This document shows, in pieces, positions 44,178 through 57,900 of a DNA stretch of 64,000 nucleotides. Both the position numbers and the translations under genes were made by a program. Source of the DNA: Eopsaltria australis (taxonomy: Eukaryota; Chordata; Aves; Passeriformes; Petroicidae); NCBI GenBank assembly GCA_034509425.1, contig JAVTVJ010001813.1:1-64000 (forward strand), written 5' to 3'. The stretch's first letter is position 1; every line of letters begins with the position of its first letter. The notes under the pieces were generated by a model, which was not told the DNA's origin, ran no database searches, and was given only the letters and a program-made list of their open reading frames with translations.

Positions 44178-45635
44178 GTTTAACATGTTGTGCATTGTTC
44201 TATGACCTTTACAGGGAAAAAAGGCATCTCAAGACTTCCTGTTCTTAACATTCATAGGTCTGAGAAACAGGGACCATGCTCCTGGTTGTTTTCCCTTTAC
44301 ACTTATATAACCTTCTCTGAAAGGTGAATTGTACTCGAGGCATTTCTCCATCTCGTCTGTGCTTTCAATTACTGCACTAATTAATTTATACAGGCCTTAT
44401 GATTGGGCTGTGGTCTGGGTTTGCAGAGGCCCAGCTGGTGTTTTTGTAACTAACTGGGGATGCTCCAGTGGCTTCAGCAGCGATAAAGTTCATCCTAATA
44501 TGGATTTGCATAGTCAAGACTTCAGTTTGTCATCTTCTGCATTTTGAAAAGAGGGAGAAATAGAAAGTACAGCTGAGATTTTGGGCAGTTCAGCTCTACA
44601 CTTCAGATATTCATTGTTTTTTGCTTTTCTGAACCAGATGCTGGTGGAGCTGATTTCTTTTCTTAAGTTCCACTGTGCAAAAATGTGTGGGATTCTGGAT
44701 AACTGGGATGCTGTATAGAAACTACTTTACAAAGACATCAGTTCCCTTTATTTTCTCCTTCCTTTGCTGTGCCGAAACTTTTAACAGCAAGCTATAGGAG
44801 TTGCATTCTTCAGTACAAGAATCTGTTCATGCATTTTGAGCGTTCGTAGGTATTGATAGATTAAGTGGGGTGTGTTTGTCTTGCGGGTGTCCAGAACTTC
44901 TTTAATCTTCATTATATCAAGCAGTTGATCAAGAAATAGCCATGCCTTGCTACCTCCTTTTGGATCCTCCTACTCCTGTGTCAGCTTCCACAGTAATAAG
45001 AGCATCTATCCTCTGCATGAATGGGCCATTCTGCTTTAATTTTACCCTCTGCTTTTATCAAGACAGTAATTTTGGTCCAAGACAAGCACTTCAGCTGCTT
45101 CAAGGGCAGTGAAGAGGGAAGCTGGTTTGCTCTATTCATACCACAGTTTTCTCTCTGCGTGTATCTACACCTCCAGAGTGGTGGATCAGCTGTCAACAGG
45201 TCTGGAGGTGAATTAGAGTTGTTTCCCATACTGACAGCTAAATAGAAATAGCATTTGTCACTGGGGGCTGGTGCAGAAGCTGTGCTGTGTTCATATGTGC
45301 CATATTTTCCTATAGGCTGCTAGCTTTTTGTTCAAGGTTTGGTAAATAAGGCTCCTTCAGGGAACTGAAACACCTGGGAGAGGCTAGAGTGGCTTTTCAG
45401 ACTTTGTATGGTCTGTTTCAAATAGAAGTATGGAAGAACTTGCTGTGTTTGGTTTGTGAGATGAATAAAGTGTCCATGTACTACTGTGGAGGCCTACATA
45501 AGGTGAAAGTTTCTAGGAAATGGAGTATTGCAAGTTTTAATTTGCTTTTGAATTGCTTTACAAAAGAAATTAATCCCATCTTCAAGATGGGAGAAACTGA
45601 GGCATAGGTAAACAAAGGGCCTTGTCCAGTGTCCA

Positions 45636-45772
45636 AGGTTCGCCATCCCTGGAGCTGCTCAAGGAACAGCTGGATGTGGCACTCAGTGCTCTGGTCTGGT
45701 TGACAGGGTGGTGATTGGTCACAGGTTGGACTCAATGATACTGGGGATCTTCTTCCAACCTCAGAGATTCTT
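45636..45772 (+). mobile_element. CR1 LINE 3' fragment, second subfamily
   Basis: Sense; GGATGTGGCACTCAGTGCTC, GGTTGACAGGGTGGTGATTG and TTGGACTCAATGATAC with a TTCCAACCTCAGAGATTC end. Confidence 0.85.
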
Positions 45773-48700
45773 TGCTAGTCAGTAGCAGAGCAGGAACGAC
45801 ATGGGGTCTGGAGTCCCAGTCCTGTGTTCTGCACAGCATGTCCGTGGGTATTTTGAAGGTTTACGTTTGCCCAAACGTTGGAAAAAACCACTCACCTTCC
45901 CTGTGGTGCAGCCCTGGAGGATGCAGCTCCCTTCCCTTCCCAGTTCCTCTCCAGTAACCTTATATTACTGTGCCACCCACAGGCAGCTACTGAGCTGCTG
46001 GAAAACATTTGCTGTTTGTATGGGGAGCCACTTATCAAATCTTAAATCTGTGACAAAAAGCCACTGGTTTCATTGACTGTAACATCAACTGTATTGAGGT
46101 TTTCAATCCTGGTTATTCCAAATTTCTATTTAAATTGCTCATAGAGTTGTTATACTATTGTCTGATTTTTCCACTTCTTCCACAAAACTCATTCCTTGTG
46201 CTAACCAGCTGCTGTGTTCCTGCTCAAAGCTATTGCTTCCCAACAAGTGCAAAAATGCTTGTAGTGTTGGGATCCTTGGAAAGAGAGGGAAACTGCTGGG
46301 CTGTTAATTAGTGGTGCACCCCGTTAATTGACATGTTGCCAGATTAGGCTGCAGAACAACTGGGTTTAATCTGTATGGTTTTATTGAGGAGGAATATTCT
46401 GATTTCTCTCCAACTGACCTCTCCACTGCTCAGTGATTAGCGCAGTGCTCTGATTAGCGCAGAACAAACTGGGTCAGCCGAGGCTGCTCAGAGGATTTTG
46501 AAACCAGCATTTGTAGTTCCAGCAATTTGCAGAAACCAGCAAATGATGTTCAAACCATATAACTGAAGGACACGACCAAACCAAGACTTTTAGGTAGAGC
46601 TGGTTTGTTTTTAAACAAAGTCAGAAAAGTATATGAGCATTTTGGCATCCATTGACTTGAAAAGGGGCTTGTGCATCTCTTCCCCTTTGTACCTCTCTGT
46701 CCAACAAGAGGTTAATTATACTTTTACACCTTGTCTTGTAATCTGTACTAGGGCATTTGGCATGGTTGATCTATTTAAGCTTTTTAAGAATTTCCCTTGT
46801 AATATTTAAACTCCAGTTGTACACCCATGCTGTAATCTGTCCCTTGGGAGAACAGTTTGGTGCTGTTGAGGTACTCTGCTTTGTAGAACAGAATTTTAAT
46901 ATTGTTTACCATGCTCTTAATCTCACCATTGGTAGGTAAAATGAATTTCTTTAGCCCTCCCCCTGAGGATCTGATGAGGCTTCATGGCCAATGGACCCAT
47001 GGCATTAGGTGGAGTTATCTCAGCTTTGCAAAAATCCACTCATCTGTCTTTCTGGAAGGAGTAATTATTGGTGAGAGAATAAAATGTTGATTTTATTTTT
47101 GAAATTGCATTTATAAAAAGGAACAGGCAGCCAGATACCCAGGCTAGTTGGGGAGGGTTTGTCTGGCCCTTGAGAAACATTTGCAGCTGGGGAGAGTCCT
47201 AATGGCTTGGATCAACCGTTCGAGTGGAGTTTGGCAAATCAGGGAGGAAGACTCAGGACTTCATCACTCTGTGTGATGAAGAGGAGGCTGCTCTGTGCCT
47301 GGCTTCTGTCTCCCAGATGGCCTTATTCCCAGTGTCTACTTTTTCTTGTTACGATGGTGAGCTGTTGTGGGCAGCATCCACCCTTGGCTGGGCTCTTGTC
47401 ACCTGCCCCAGTGGGAGCCTTCTGGGTGCTGCTGTAGTAATGTAATTTTTTAAGTAGTGTAAAGCAAAGGGTTGAAGTGGCATAATGAACAATAATATAA
47501 TATTTGTTTATTGGCTGTTACTAGCACCATATTAGGTCAAGATGAATAATCATCTGGGAGTTGTCAGGTGAGCTTGTTTAATTTCATGGGTCATGGTCTG
47601 TATTAATGCAGGACCATGTTCTTCAAGCAATGGGTGTGTGTTAACCCTTCCCTTTCCCTCCAACTGGTGGATGTAGTTCCAAACCGTTACAAAAGCATCC
47701 TTTCTCCTTTCCAAGACAGCCTCATTACAGTAAAAGCCCTGTAGTAGCTGCCCTGCTGCTGTCGTGTCTCTCTGGAATGGTGATTTAGAGCTGAGCCAGC
47801 ATGGAAACTGCCTTTCCATGCCTAAGGCAAGCCTGTTAGCAGCCACTGTGGAGAAGTAATGTGCCACTTCTGCTTGGAAGAGTTGTCAGTTTTCTAGTTT
47901 AGTTGGGAAAAACAACCCACATTGGCTTAGGTTTTAGCTGGACTTCTGGAAGCATGCTGTAGTCTTTTGAAGGAAGCTGTTCATGTTACTGGAGAAAATT
48001 AGCAGGGGGGACAGAGGGGTCCTGCTAATGAGCTTCATTCTGAAGGAAGCTGAATGCTTAATGTTCCAGAGGTCTGGGTCAGGATTGCAGAAAATGAGGC
48101 CATAAGGAAAGGGGGAAGATGTAAAGGGGTAATCAGTAAAGCTCATGGATATGGATTGCCCAAGGCTGGAACAAACAGCAGCACCTTGGTGTGCAGCTTT
48201 GTGGAGCTTTGAGCTGGGGCTGTCGAGGTCCAGTCCTTCCCAAGCCACTCCTCTGGACATGCTTGGACTGCATCTGGGTCAGCTTTGACTGTTTCCAGAG
48301 CAGCTGGATTAGTGCTGGTGCAAGGAATGGGTGGGAGGGCATGGAAGGCGGTCCAAAGTCCGGAATTGGGTCGGTTTGTGTTGCTGTGGGAGGATGTGAC
48401 AGAGCTGGGAAAGACAAAATTCCCTGTGCAGCAGGGAGTGTGTTAAGACTGAAGAAAACACTCCAGCATGGCTGCAAAGCAGTTGTTTTCTATTGTGTGT
48501 GGATTAGCTGCCTAGCTGGAAAAAAGCCATCACCTTACTGCTGGGAGTTCAGAGCCAGGTCAATGGAACAGGAATATATTCTTAGAGTGGTACAAAGAGC
48601 TGGGAAAAAAGCTGTAAAGTGTTTGAAGTCTCTGGGCAGACAAAGACCATGGTTCTGCTGCTGTGATGGCCAGAGTAGTGTCTGGAGCACTGAAAGTTGC

Positions 48701-49613
48701 TGAGCTCTGCTGGCAACAGGGCTCTCGGAAACACAGGAATTTCACACAGCTGTCAGGCCCAGGGAATGTGGGAGCACTCAGAGGACATGAATATTCAGAG
48801 GAGCTGTGGCATGTCATGCTAGAGGAAATGAAAAATCCAAGTTTTCTCAGGATTAGGTATCTGGGAAACCTGTGACAGTAGGGGCTAAAAGCAAATTTCT
48901 GTTCCATGGGGGGGGTTTATCTCTAACCACCTATTCCAGAATACAGCTTTCCGATCAGCCAGTCCCAGTTAACGCTGGCAGCAGCATCTGTGCTGCTTAA
49001 TCCATTTCTTTGGTGAGAAGTGCCTGTTCCTTAGTGCAGGCAGAGCTGTATACTCCAGCTTTGGCAGCCTGTGGCAATGCTGCAGGAGTGTGGACTTTGC
49101 TCCTTCCTCCTCTACCCTGGTATCGCTGTTTTTTCTCCAGTGTGCCTTTTATGCTTGTTTTGTTAATAACCAGATATTGTGGATTTAGTGGTCTGCTCAG
49201 AAAGATTCTCCCAGCACAGACTGAGGTGCTTCCAGCTGTGCCATCAGGCAGTGACAGATGTCTCCAGTGTGCACAGTGAGTGTCCAGCAGTGACAGGCTG
49301 CCAGGATTAGTATTCCAGGCACCAATGTACCCCTTGTAGTATGCAGAGCTCAGCACAGCCTGTGCAGGAATGCCCTTGAAAGGCAAATTAAACCAAACTC
49401 CCTGGTGGCTCTGGGGGAGTGGGAGCACTGCTGTCATCTGTGCTGAGGTTCAAGTAGGCTTTGAGGTGGCTGTTTCAGTTTCCCTTCTGCTTTCCTTCCC
49501 CAGAAGGGCTTGCTGAAAGGGCAGGCAGGGTTGGTGTCTCTTCTGCCTTCAGTGAGCACTTCCTGGCAGGAGATTGGAGCCAGATGAGGGTCAGGCTCTG
49601 CTCCTAGGGAGTA

Positions 49614-49883
49614 AGGGACAGGACAAGAGGAAACAGCCTCAAGTTGTGCCAGGGAGTTTGAGGTTGGATAGAAGGGGAAGTTTCTTCACCAAAAGGGTTG
49701 TCCAACCGTGGGATAGGCTGCTCAGAGCAGTGTTGGAGTCAACATTCCTGGAAGTATTCAAAAGCATGTGGGTGTGGCACTTGGGGACATGAGTTAGTGG
49801 TCATCTTGGCAGTGCTGGATTAATGGTTGGACTCAATCATCTCAGAGGGCTTTTTCAGCCTAAATGATTCTGCAGTTCATTCA
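49614..49883 (+). mobile_element. CR1 LINE 3' fragment, second subfamily, 270 bp
   Basis: Sense; ACAGGACAAGAGGAAACAGC onward, with GTGGCACTTGGGGACATGAG and the AAATGATTCTGCAGTTC end. Confidence 0.9.
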
Positions 49884-51321
49884 TTCCAGTTCTTGCAAAT
49901 GGTGTCCTTGATGCAGCATGTGGATGCACCAAACCATGCATCCGAATGTGTGTGAAAGCTGTATTTTTACAGTGTTAATGGGTTAAGCTGTAGGGATTCT
50001 GAGGGTGTTTCCAACGAGAATTGTGGCTGTCTGCCTCTGAAATCAAAACCTTCTGATGTTCTTGATCCACTCATTTGCTGCCCAGAAGCCTGTACAGATA
50101 CTTGTTCTCTTTTCTAAGCTGTTTAAAGCTGTGGTCATGAATTATGATTTGAGGGTTCAATGGCTCTGTTAAGGTGTTCCCCTCCATTCCAAGAACATCA
50201 CTGTGATGGAATTCGAGCTGCAGCAGAGAGAAATAGCCTGGAGCAGCATGATTGTCTGATCCAAAGAAGCAGGTTCCCCACACAGCTGAGCAAAGCAAAG
50301 CTGAAAAGCCCCACTTGGCAGAGCTTCCATGGATGGTGTGTTGTGGTTGTCTCCGCTGATGCTGCAGCCCTGGGATGCTCCAGTGCTCTTGAACAAGCTG
50401 AGCACATGCTGCACAGTCAGCAAGCTGTCACATGAAGATGACCAGCTGATCTGATGTTAAACTAAAGCCACCAAATGGTGCTTTGCTGCTGGGAGCAAAG
50501 GTGATGAGTTGGCCTGGGCTTCATGGGGAAAAGGTTGCCATGAAGGTTGCCATAGGGAAACGGTTGTCAAAGGCTGGCTTTGACTCCTTGGCACCGGAAC
50601 AACCTTATTTTGTAGTTCTAGCCCAGTCACCCCATGCTGTTCCTGCTGACATGTCCAGTTGTGGTTGTCTAAGTTTGAACTGCAAGATTTTGAGGACAGA
50701 AGCTCCCTTTTTCTAAAATACCAAGTCTGTTTTTACTGTGCTATGGAATCTGTCAAAATCAAGACATATCATAATTTCCCCAAACTTAGTTCCCCTGGCA
50801 CCTCATTTCAGAACTTTCTCCAGAGAAAAACTGCCTTTTCTACTGAAATCCTAGTTCCTTTTTTTTTCCCCTTTTTTTTCTTTTTTTTTCCCCACAGTAT
50901 GTTCAGAAGTGCATTGATGCTGTGTGACATCTGAAATACTTCCTGTGCACGTGCTGTGCTGCCTTTGCTAGATAAGCAGTAGGCTGTTCCCTTTTACAGC
51001 AGGCACATCCCTTCCCAAAGAGGCGGATGTGGAATGTTTTCCCTGGGATCAAATATTGCTGCTTTGTAATTATGGCACCTTAATTTTGTTTCTCTTTTCT
51101 TTCCATCACAGCATGTGTGTGATTAGAAGCTTCTGATGTCTTCAAAGAGGGGTGACAATGTCACATTCTTCCTAGTTTGAGGTGGGGTTTCTGCTCTAGG
51201 TTCCCTCCACACTGGTTTTGTGTTGGCTGAGCAAAGCTGACAGAGAAATGAAACTAAACCTGAGCTTTGTTCACACTTGGAATTTTAATGTGTGTGTTGA
51301 CTTTGTTTCCTGTTTTTGTAG

Positions 51322-51368
51322 GAATTTCTCTGGACACTGGTGCACAAGAGGAATGGAAGAGAACGCTG
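51322..51368 (+). other. PHACTR4: Probable PHACTR4 exon carrying the start codon
   Basis: A pyrimidine-rich tract and GTTTTTGTAG acceptor precede 47 bp ending in a consensus GTAAGT donor. The ATG at 51353-51355 has G at -3 and +4. Confidence 0.5.
51353..51368 (+). CDS. PHACTR4: PHACTR4 first coding segment, partial (inferred)
   Basis: It encodes MEENA plus one base (phase 1). As I recall, one human PHACTR4 isoform begins MEDPF and then joins a shared exon starting in Glu, so the length and phase match. The remainder, with the RPEL repeats and PP1-binding C terminus, would lie past 64,000. PHACTR4 links PP1 to actin and cofilin control. Five codons cannot prove the identity; synteny carries most of the weight. 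Confidence 0.45.
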
Positions 51369-52617
51369 GTAAGTACAGTCTTAGATATCTTGCCACAGAT
51401 TATGGACCTGGCCTGTCCTCCTTGGTTAAGCATCATAAAGAACCTGATTACTTTAAACTTGAAGACTTGATGTCTTAATTTCAAGTGTAGAAGGTGATTA
51501 GAAAATAATGTAGTTTGGCAGATGCATCAGCTGCACTTGTACTGTGGTGTGGACCAGATCTGACTGAAGACCTGTACATATGGAAGATCTTTTTTGGAAT
51601 CTCCCATCTGTGAAACCTGGTATTACTGGTCTCTTGGCTATCCCAAGTTCTTGAAAACAAGTAACATCCCTTTTCTTAATAAGGAAAAGGCCAGAAGCAA
51701 TGAGCTGGTTTGAACAAGGCACATGGCAAGGCATAAAGGAGGATCAGCTCCTGGTTGTTCCTGTTGTTCTGATTTTATTCCTTTAGGCTGCACTGTCTTG
51801 CAGAAGATATAGGATTTTTTAAATTAATTTTTTTTTAATTAAAATTTAAATCTCTTGCTTTAGGCAGTGTGTAGTGCTTGCCCTGAAGCAAGTAAATTAA
51901 TTGCTGGTAGGTTTAACTGACACAAGGACATGGTTGTAACTAAAACTCAAATATTTTTGGCTTAGAGGTTGCCTTGAAGTGCTATTCCATCTGTTTGCCT
52001 AAAATGGCTACAAGAAAGGAGTTAAATGCCCATTTTTTCCCTGTTATTGACATGAGATTTGCATGAAAGCTTTTGCCTGCACTGTGGGAAACCAGTATCC
52101 ATGCAGCATATTGACCTCATATCTTCTGGACTGTGGTACTGGAGTTGGTGATGACTTCTAACTCATAAATAATATTTCTATACAGTCAGGTGATGCCATC
52201 CTGAAAACTGTGGGAGTGGCTGTACTTGTCAGCAGGGCAGTGTGAGGGAGATGAAGGCCAGTTTTTGGCTTCATACAGAGCCTGGTGTGTTGGAGCCCAG
52301 TGGCCTGGTTGGACCATCTGCAAGCCAAGAGTTCCTGCATAAAAGCATAATGTGCTTGTAGTCCTGGTGGCAAGAACTGCTGTGCCCTCTCTTTGTCAGG
52401 CTGTAAGGTGCACGTTTAATCTGTGGTGATTACTTTCCCTTCTGATTTGCTCATGGCAAACTAATTCCAAATGATGACTTGTGGAGAAGGTGGAAGGTGA
52501 AGTGAATGTGGCCCTGACAGCTGAGGCTGGAGCAGTGGCTGTGGAGGTGGCAGCTCCTAGCCCTGGGACAGAGCACAGCAGAGCACGGCCATTTTTCAGT
52601 CTCTAGAGTTTGAATTA

Positions 52618-52757
52618 CTGGGATGGCTTTGAGCAACATCAAGGCCAGGTTGGATGAGGCTCTGAGCAACCTGATCTAGTGAGAGGTGTCTCTGCCCACA
52701 GCAAGGCATGGAACAAGATATTCAAGGTCCCTCCCATCCCCAGCTATTCTGTGATTG
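52618..52757 (+). mobile_element. CR1 LINE 3' fragment, diverged
   Basis: Sense; AAGGCCAGGTTGGATGAGGC, GCAACCTGATCTAGTGAGAG and a degraded end near CTATTCTGTGAT. Confidence 0.8.
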
Positions 52758-53788
52758 GTGAGCTCTCCTTATTCACCAGGACTCAGCCTTCGCTGGGACT
52801 GCCACCAGCCACCTCTGTTCACATCACAAAGCTTGGTGTCCCTTTTCATGTGCAGTTGAACCCCATTTTTTGGCTAAATCAGTGAGACACAGAGGTGGAG
52901 CCTCCTGAGGTTCTGAGAGCCCCTGATTTGATGAGTGCTGATGGCCTGGGATGTGAAAAGCCATTATGTTCTGTTTGAGTTTTGCCAACTTAAGTAAAGT
53001 TACCTCCCCTTTCTCTCTGAAAAAGGAGTGGTGCCAGTTTAGGATGGAGTATCCGTACTGGATCTCTGCATGCACAGACACCCCCTGGCTGGTCATGAGG
53101 CTTTACATGTTACCTCCTTAGTGCTGGGAGCCAAGAGCCCTGGATTAAAGACAGAATAAACAGATGGATCTTCTGTTATAATTTCCTTAAAATTCCTTTG
53201 CTTTCATGGATATTCATTCTCCAAGTGCTGCTAAGCTCAGGACTGACTACTGGGTTGATCCTGGGGATGAGGTAAGATGGAGCTGAGCTGAAGTCCAAGT
53301 CCATGCCCTTTGTTCCCTTCAAGCCTGGTGCTTTGGATGCATTGCTGTCCTTCCCTGGTTGGATATTAACTGCACTCACAATGCTGCATGGCTGGCGCTT
53401 GTTTGAGCTGGTGTGCTTGGAATGGCCACTGGGAATGCACAGGGAAGCGTAAATTCTTTTGAGCTGTCAGGCTTCACCAGCCATGGGTGGGTGGGGGAGC
53501 CTTCCTTGGCTGACTGCCCTGGCTAATTAAAAATGAAATTTGCTGTTGTCTTCAGATTTTAATTCATGCTCATCCCTGAGGACAAGTGGAAGCCAGGTCT
53601 CCAGGCAGCTGCAGTGAAGTTTCAGAGCTGTCCATACATGGTATTCTAGAACAGGTATGCAGCTTAAAGTTTGCTCACAACCCTGCCTTGAGTTAAGTAT
53701 AGAGAAGAATACACAGGAGCTTCGGGCAAACTTTAGGACATGGCCCTGAGTAAGTGACTATAGGTTAAGTTGCCACATGTGGCCTTAA

Positions 53789-54033
53789 ACTGAAGGAAGG
53801 CTGGGTTTGGATGGGATATTAGGAAGAAATTCTTCCCTGTGAGGGTGGTGAGGGACTGGAATGGATTTCCCAGAGAAGCTGTGACTGCCCATCCTTGGGA
53901 GTATTTCAGGCCAATCTGGATGGGGCTTGGGGCAACCTGGACTAGTGGAAGGTGTCCCTGCCCATGGCATGGAGTGGAATTGGATGAGCTTTAAGGTCCC
54001 TTCTAACCCAAACCATTCTGGGATTCTATGATT
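53789..54033 (+). mobile_element. CR1 LINE 3' fragment
   Basis: Sense; GGATATTAGGAAGAAATTCT, GGTGTCCCTGCCCATGGCAT and an ATTCTGGGATTCTATGAT tail. Confidence 0.92.
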
Positions 54034-55502
54034 TTACATCAGTTCTCTGCAGTAAATTTGGGGGGGGTGTGTCATAGCCAGGGCAGCCTCACATGTCTGT
54101 CACTAATGCTGGACTTAAAACTGAATTCCTACCCTGTAGGCTGTGCCTGTGTCACTGGCATTTGCTTTAGGAATGTACAGACTGCTAGGGTTGCAGTGAC
54201 ATGGAGATGGAGAAGGTTCTGGAGTGGGGGAACCTGCACTGTTCTGTGAGGAGATGAGAGGTGGTGCTGGTGTTGCAGTGGCGCCAGCCCCGCGTGGGCC
54301 CCACTGGAGGGACCGGAGAATGGAGATTAGGGAGGGGAATAAATGAAATCTAAATATACACATGGTGCCAGCCCAAGCTTCCTCAAGATCCCACCTACAC
54401 AAGTGATCTGTTGAAGGGAAATGTCTCTGGAATACCTTTCCTTCTTCAAATCCTTCCTGTGCTGCGGGTGAATTTCAGAGCCTGTTTTTACTGTTTATTT
54501 GCTGCCTGTGCTGTCACTGCCCAGGCCCCCTCCCAAAGACCACTCACTAACCTTACCATGATCTGAGCTAGGTTTGGAGCTTTTTCTTTGTCAAAGGATT
54601 GTGTTCTATCAAGTATTTAATCTGTCTCTTAGTCTGTGAGATCTAAAAAGCAAAACATTGAAGTGGAAGCTTTGTGCTTGGCAGGGCAAGTCTCACCTTA
54701 TGCCCATGGTTCCTTGAAAGCTCTGCTGCCATGCTGGATCAACCTAAGGTGGGAGCAGACCTGCAGTTCACTTGCCCAGTAATGAGCAATCATTAATGAA
54801 CAGGTTCAGAGGGAGCATGGAATGCCTTCTCATGGAAAGTGTTTGCTGTTGAGTCCTTTGACCTCAGGTACTTTGCACTCTGTTGACAGTTTCTACCTAT
54901 GCTTGCACACTTCTCTGCAGGTATTTAGGTACAAACCTTTGAGTCCCTAAAGTCAAAATCTCTGTGGGACAACTGGGAAACATTTGGGGAAATCAGTGAA
55001 GTAGCCTTTGCACACACAGGCTGCTTTTTTAGAAAGCTCCTGAAATACTTAGTTTAAGGATGCTTTAAGAATCTTCTGCAGCTACTGCTTTGTTCCATGC
55101 TGACTTTCATCCCTTTTGACTTTCGTCCCCTTTATCTCCTGCTGTGCTACTTTTTTCCCAATTCTTCTCCTCCTAAAAATAGGAAATACTCTTCAAGTCC
55201 TTCACCTTTGTGCAAACAAAGAAGTGATTTGTTTTAGCATCTCAGCTGACTCCTGGGTTACATGCCTCAGAAAGAAACCAGTGTGAAATGAATCTGCTGC
55301 TTCTGGAGACTTGGACTCCAAATATAGTCTGAGTAGGGGAAAGGGCTGAAAACGTGAAAAGTTAGTTCTTATCCCACCAGCTCTGCTGCTTTTTCCCAGC
55401 AGGATGCATGGCTGGCTGGCTGCCTGATTCCCATCTTTATTCCCAAAAATCAGAGCTATATCTTCAGATGCTCAGATATTCAAAACCATTATGGGAACCA
55501 TT

Positions 55503-55802
55503 ATAGAATCATTGAATGGCTTGGGTTGGGAGGGCCATGGCCAAGGACACCTTCCACTAGACCAGGTTTCCAACCAGGCCTTGGACACTTCCAGGGATCC
55601 AGGGGCAGCCACAGCTGCTCTGGGCACCTGTGCCAGGGCATCACCACCCTCACAGGGAAAGATTCCTTCCATCTAATCCATCCCTGCCCTCTGGCAGTGG
55701 GAAGCCATTCCCCTTTGTCCTGTCACTCCAGGCTCTTGTCACAAGTCCCTCTCCAGCTCTCTTGGAGCCCCTTTAGGCACTGGAAGGGGCTCTAAGGTCT
55801 CA
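55503..55802 (-). mobile_element. CR1 LINE 3' fragment with internal deletion
   Basis: Antisense; TAGAATCATTGAATGGCTTG then, after a missing segment, GGACACCTTCCACTAGACCA through CACTGGAAGGGGCTCTAAGG. Confidence 0.9.
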
Positions 55803-57900
55803 GTTTAAGCCAGGCTGATGGTGCTGGCAGGCAGTGCCAGCAGTGTGTGCTGGGTTTGATGTGCAGTCAGAGCACTGTGGGCTTTGCTGTCACCAGCTCA
55901 GGTCTGCTGGAGAAGAACAGTCGCTGCTAAGTAGCCAATGGAAATCTCTTCAAAATATCTGTTCCAGAGCAAAAGAATGGGTTTTTCTTCCAGATAGACA
56001 CAGAAGCTGTGTTCCCTTCAGACGCTGCTGCATGTTTGTGTGTGCAGCAGTAACACAGCTCTGTGTGATACAGCAGAAGAACCACAGTGGCCAAAGTGCC
56101 TGAGATCAAATCCTTAATTACAGTTGATGTGTGCTAATTTGCAAGCAGGTAGAAAGGCAAATTCCTACTGTTCCTTAGGCAGGTTACCAGAGGTTGGAAC
56201 TGATTTCAGCAGAGAGCATTTGACTTTTAAACAAGGTGCAGCATAGAGCATTCCCTTACTTACCTGAAAGCATTACTGTAAATAAGTCGAGTGCACTTGA
56301 CAGGTTAGCAAAATACTTTGGGACATTATCCTGACAGCCTTTTGTTCTTAAATTTGTTCTAGTTCTTAGTATGATTAATGTGCTGAGTGCTGTCAGGGTG
56401 CTTGGGGCACTCATGGCATGTCGGTGCTGTCTTTCTGCCTGCTGTATTTGCAAGTGGTTCAGCTCAGCCATCCATCTAGTTAGCGTGGAATTTCTGAAAA
56501 TTAATACCCAATAATTCCTCCTTGAACAACTCAAGTCTGAAGTCTTGCTACCTTTCCCTCCTGAGCTACAAGTCAAATGTTTTACAGAGATTATTTGCTG
56601 ACCTGCCAGAGACCTCATAATTCTGTGACACCCCATTTTGAGTGACTTTTGGTGCTGTTGTGCTAAATGTTCTTGTAGTTTGTATCCATATCTCTGACTG
56701 GGGGAAAGCTGAGGTTAATTCTGCTGCTTTTGTGGTTTCCTGGCTTAGCTGTGGATGTGCTGGGATGGAGATGCTTTGGCTTCCAGGCTGGTTGGAGCAA
56801 GATAGAGGCAAAGGTTGATGTTGAGTGAGAATTGTTCGTTCACTGAAGTGCTTCATGACAGGATTGAACAATCTTATTCCTTGTATGAAGAGATGAGACC
56901 TTGAAGGACATGCAATCAATCCTCTGGGCAATTCAGGGTGACTTGCTGTGAAATAGTGAGTTGTGTAGTTCCTGTGGCTCAGTAAGTAGGGCATGGAGCA
57001 GGGCAGTAGGTTTCCAGAGTTTCTAGGTTTTTTTTTTTTTAACTTGTTAGACCTTAAATTCACCTTGCTCCTGGAACATTGCCTGTAATTTCTGTCCAGA
57101 GATTTCAGTAGCTGATTTTATTGGAGTTGGGAGTAGAAGAGGAGCCTGCCTGTAACCAGAGACAAGCAGGTTTAATATAAATGTGATTTTTGTTATTACT
57201 GTTTCTTCACACAGGAACAATGTGTCTAGGCTGAGTGGCAAACCTGGCCTTTTAAAAACAAAATACTGAATGTTCTCATTATCTTACTGCCTTTGTGAGC
57301 TGTAAATAGTGTTAGCTGAGCTGCTGGCTGGACAAAGCTACTCCCAGACCCTCAGGCCCGGTCCTGAGGTGCAGTCCCAGTGTGAACATTTGGATTTTGT
57401 CACTGGTGACATCACCACTTTATCTGCTTGGTTCCCTTTGTCTTGGAAAGGAGCCCTGGCTCTGATTGCTGAAGGTGTCTTTTGTCTCCTGAAACAAACA
57501 AGAAACTAGAGATAGAGGTGGCTTTTTTACTGGTGGGACCCATCCAGCTGTGATGGAATGAGTGGATAACCATGACTTGCTTAGGGAGAACATGGCTTTT
57601 CAACCCATCCTGGGTTTGTCTCATTTTGTGAAGCAGAGATTTTAAGATTTCAAAAGGATTTACTTCCCAGTTTATGATCAATTTGTATTCCCGGGCACAT
57701 GAAGAATAACATTTATAGGAGTTGCTAAATTCCACATACAGATCTGTTCAGCCTGAGGGTGCTCAGGCTGTGCAGGTTCTGAGCTGGGCTTTGCAGATGC
57801 AGGCTGTGCCATGGATCCTAGTGCCTATTAGAGCTACTCTTAAGGCTGTGTAAGCTAGAGCTTTGTTCACTGGTGTAACTCAGCTGTGCAGGTTCGTTAC

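Larger units (their letters stand above)
27747..51321 (+). other. PHACTR4: Inferred PHACTR4 intron 1 (23.6 kb)
   Basis: No long coding exon was recognised. It contains seven CR1 pieces, a duplicated 55-bp element (39844-39898 and 43180-43234), a short perfect hairpin at 44154-44177, a 19-bp tandem duplication at 43386-43423 and a candidate small exon at 40523-40598. The rest is unique, moderately AT-rich sequence typical of a regulatory first intron. Confidence 0.55.

Noticed and set aside
50850..50950. Very strong pyrimidine tract and CCCCACAG acceptor
   Set aside because: No plausible donor follows within exon-size distance, so I do not call an exon.
56974..57020. tRNA-like A box (TGGCTCAGTAAGTAGGGCA)
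   Set aside because: There is no B box GGTTCGANTCC at the right distance and no acceptor stem pairing.
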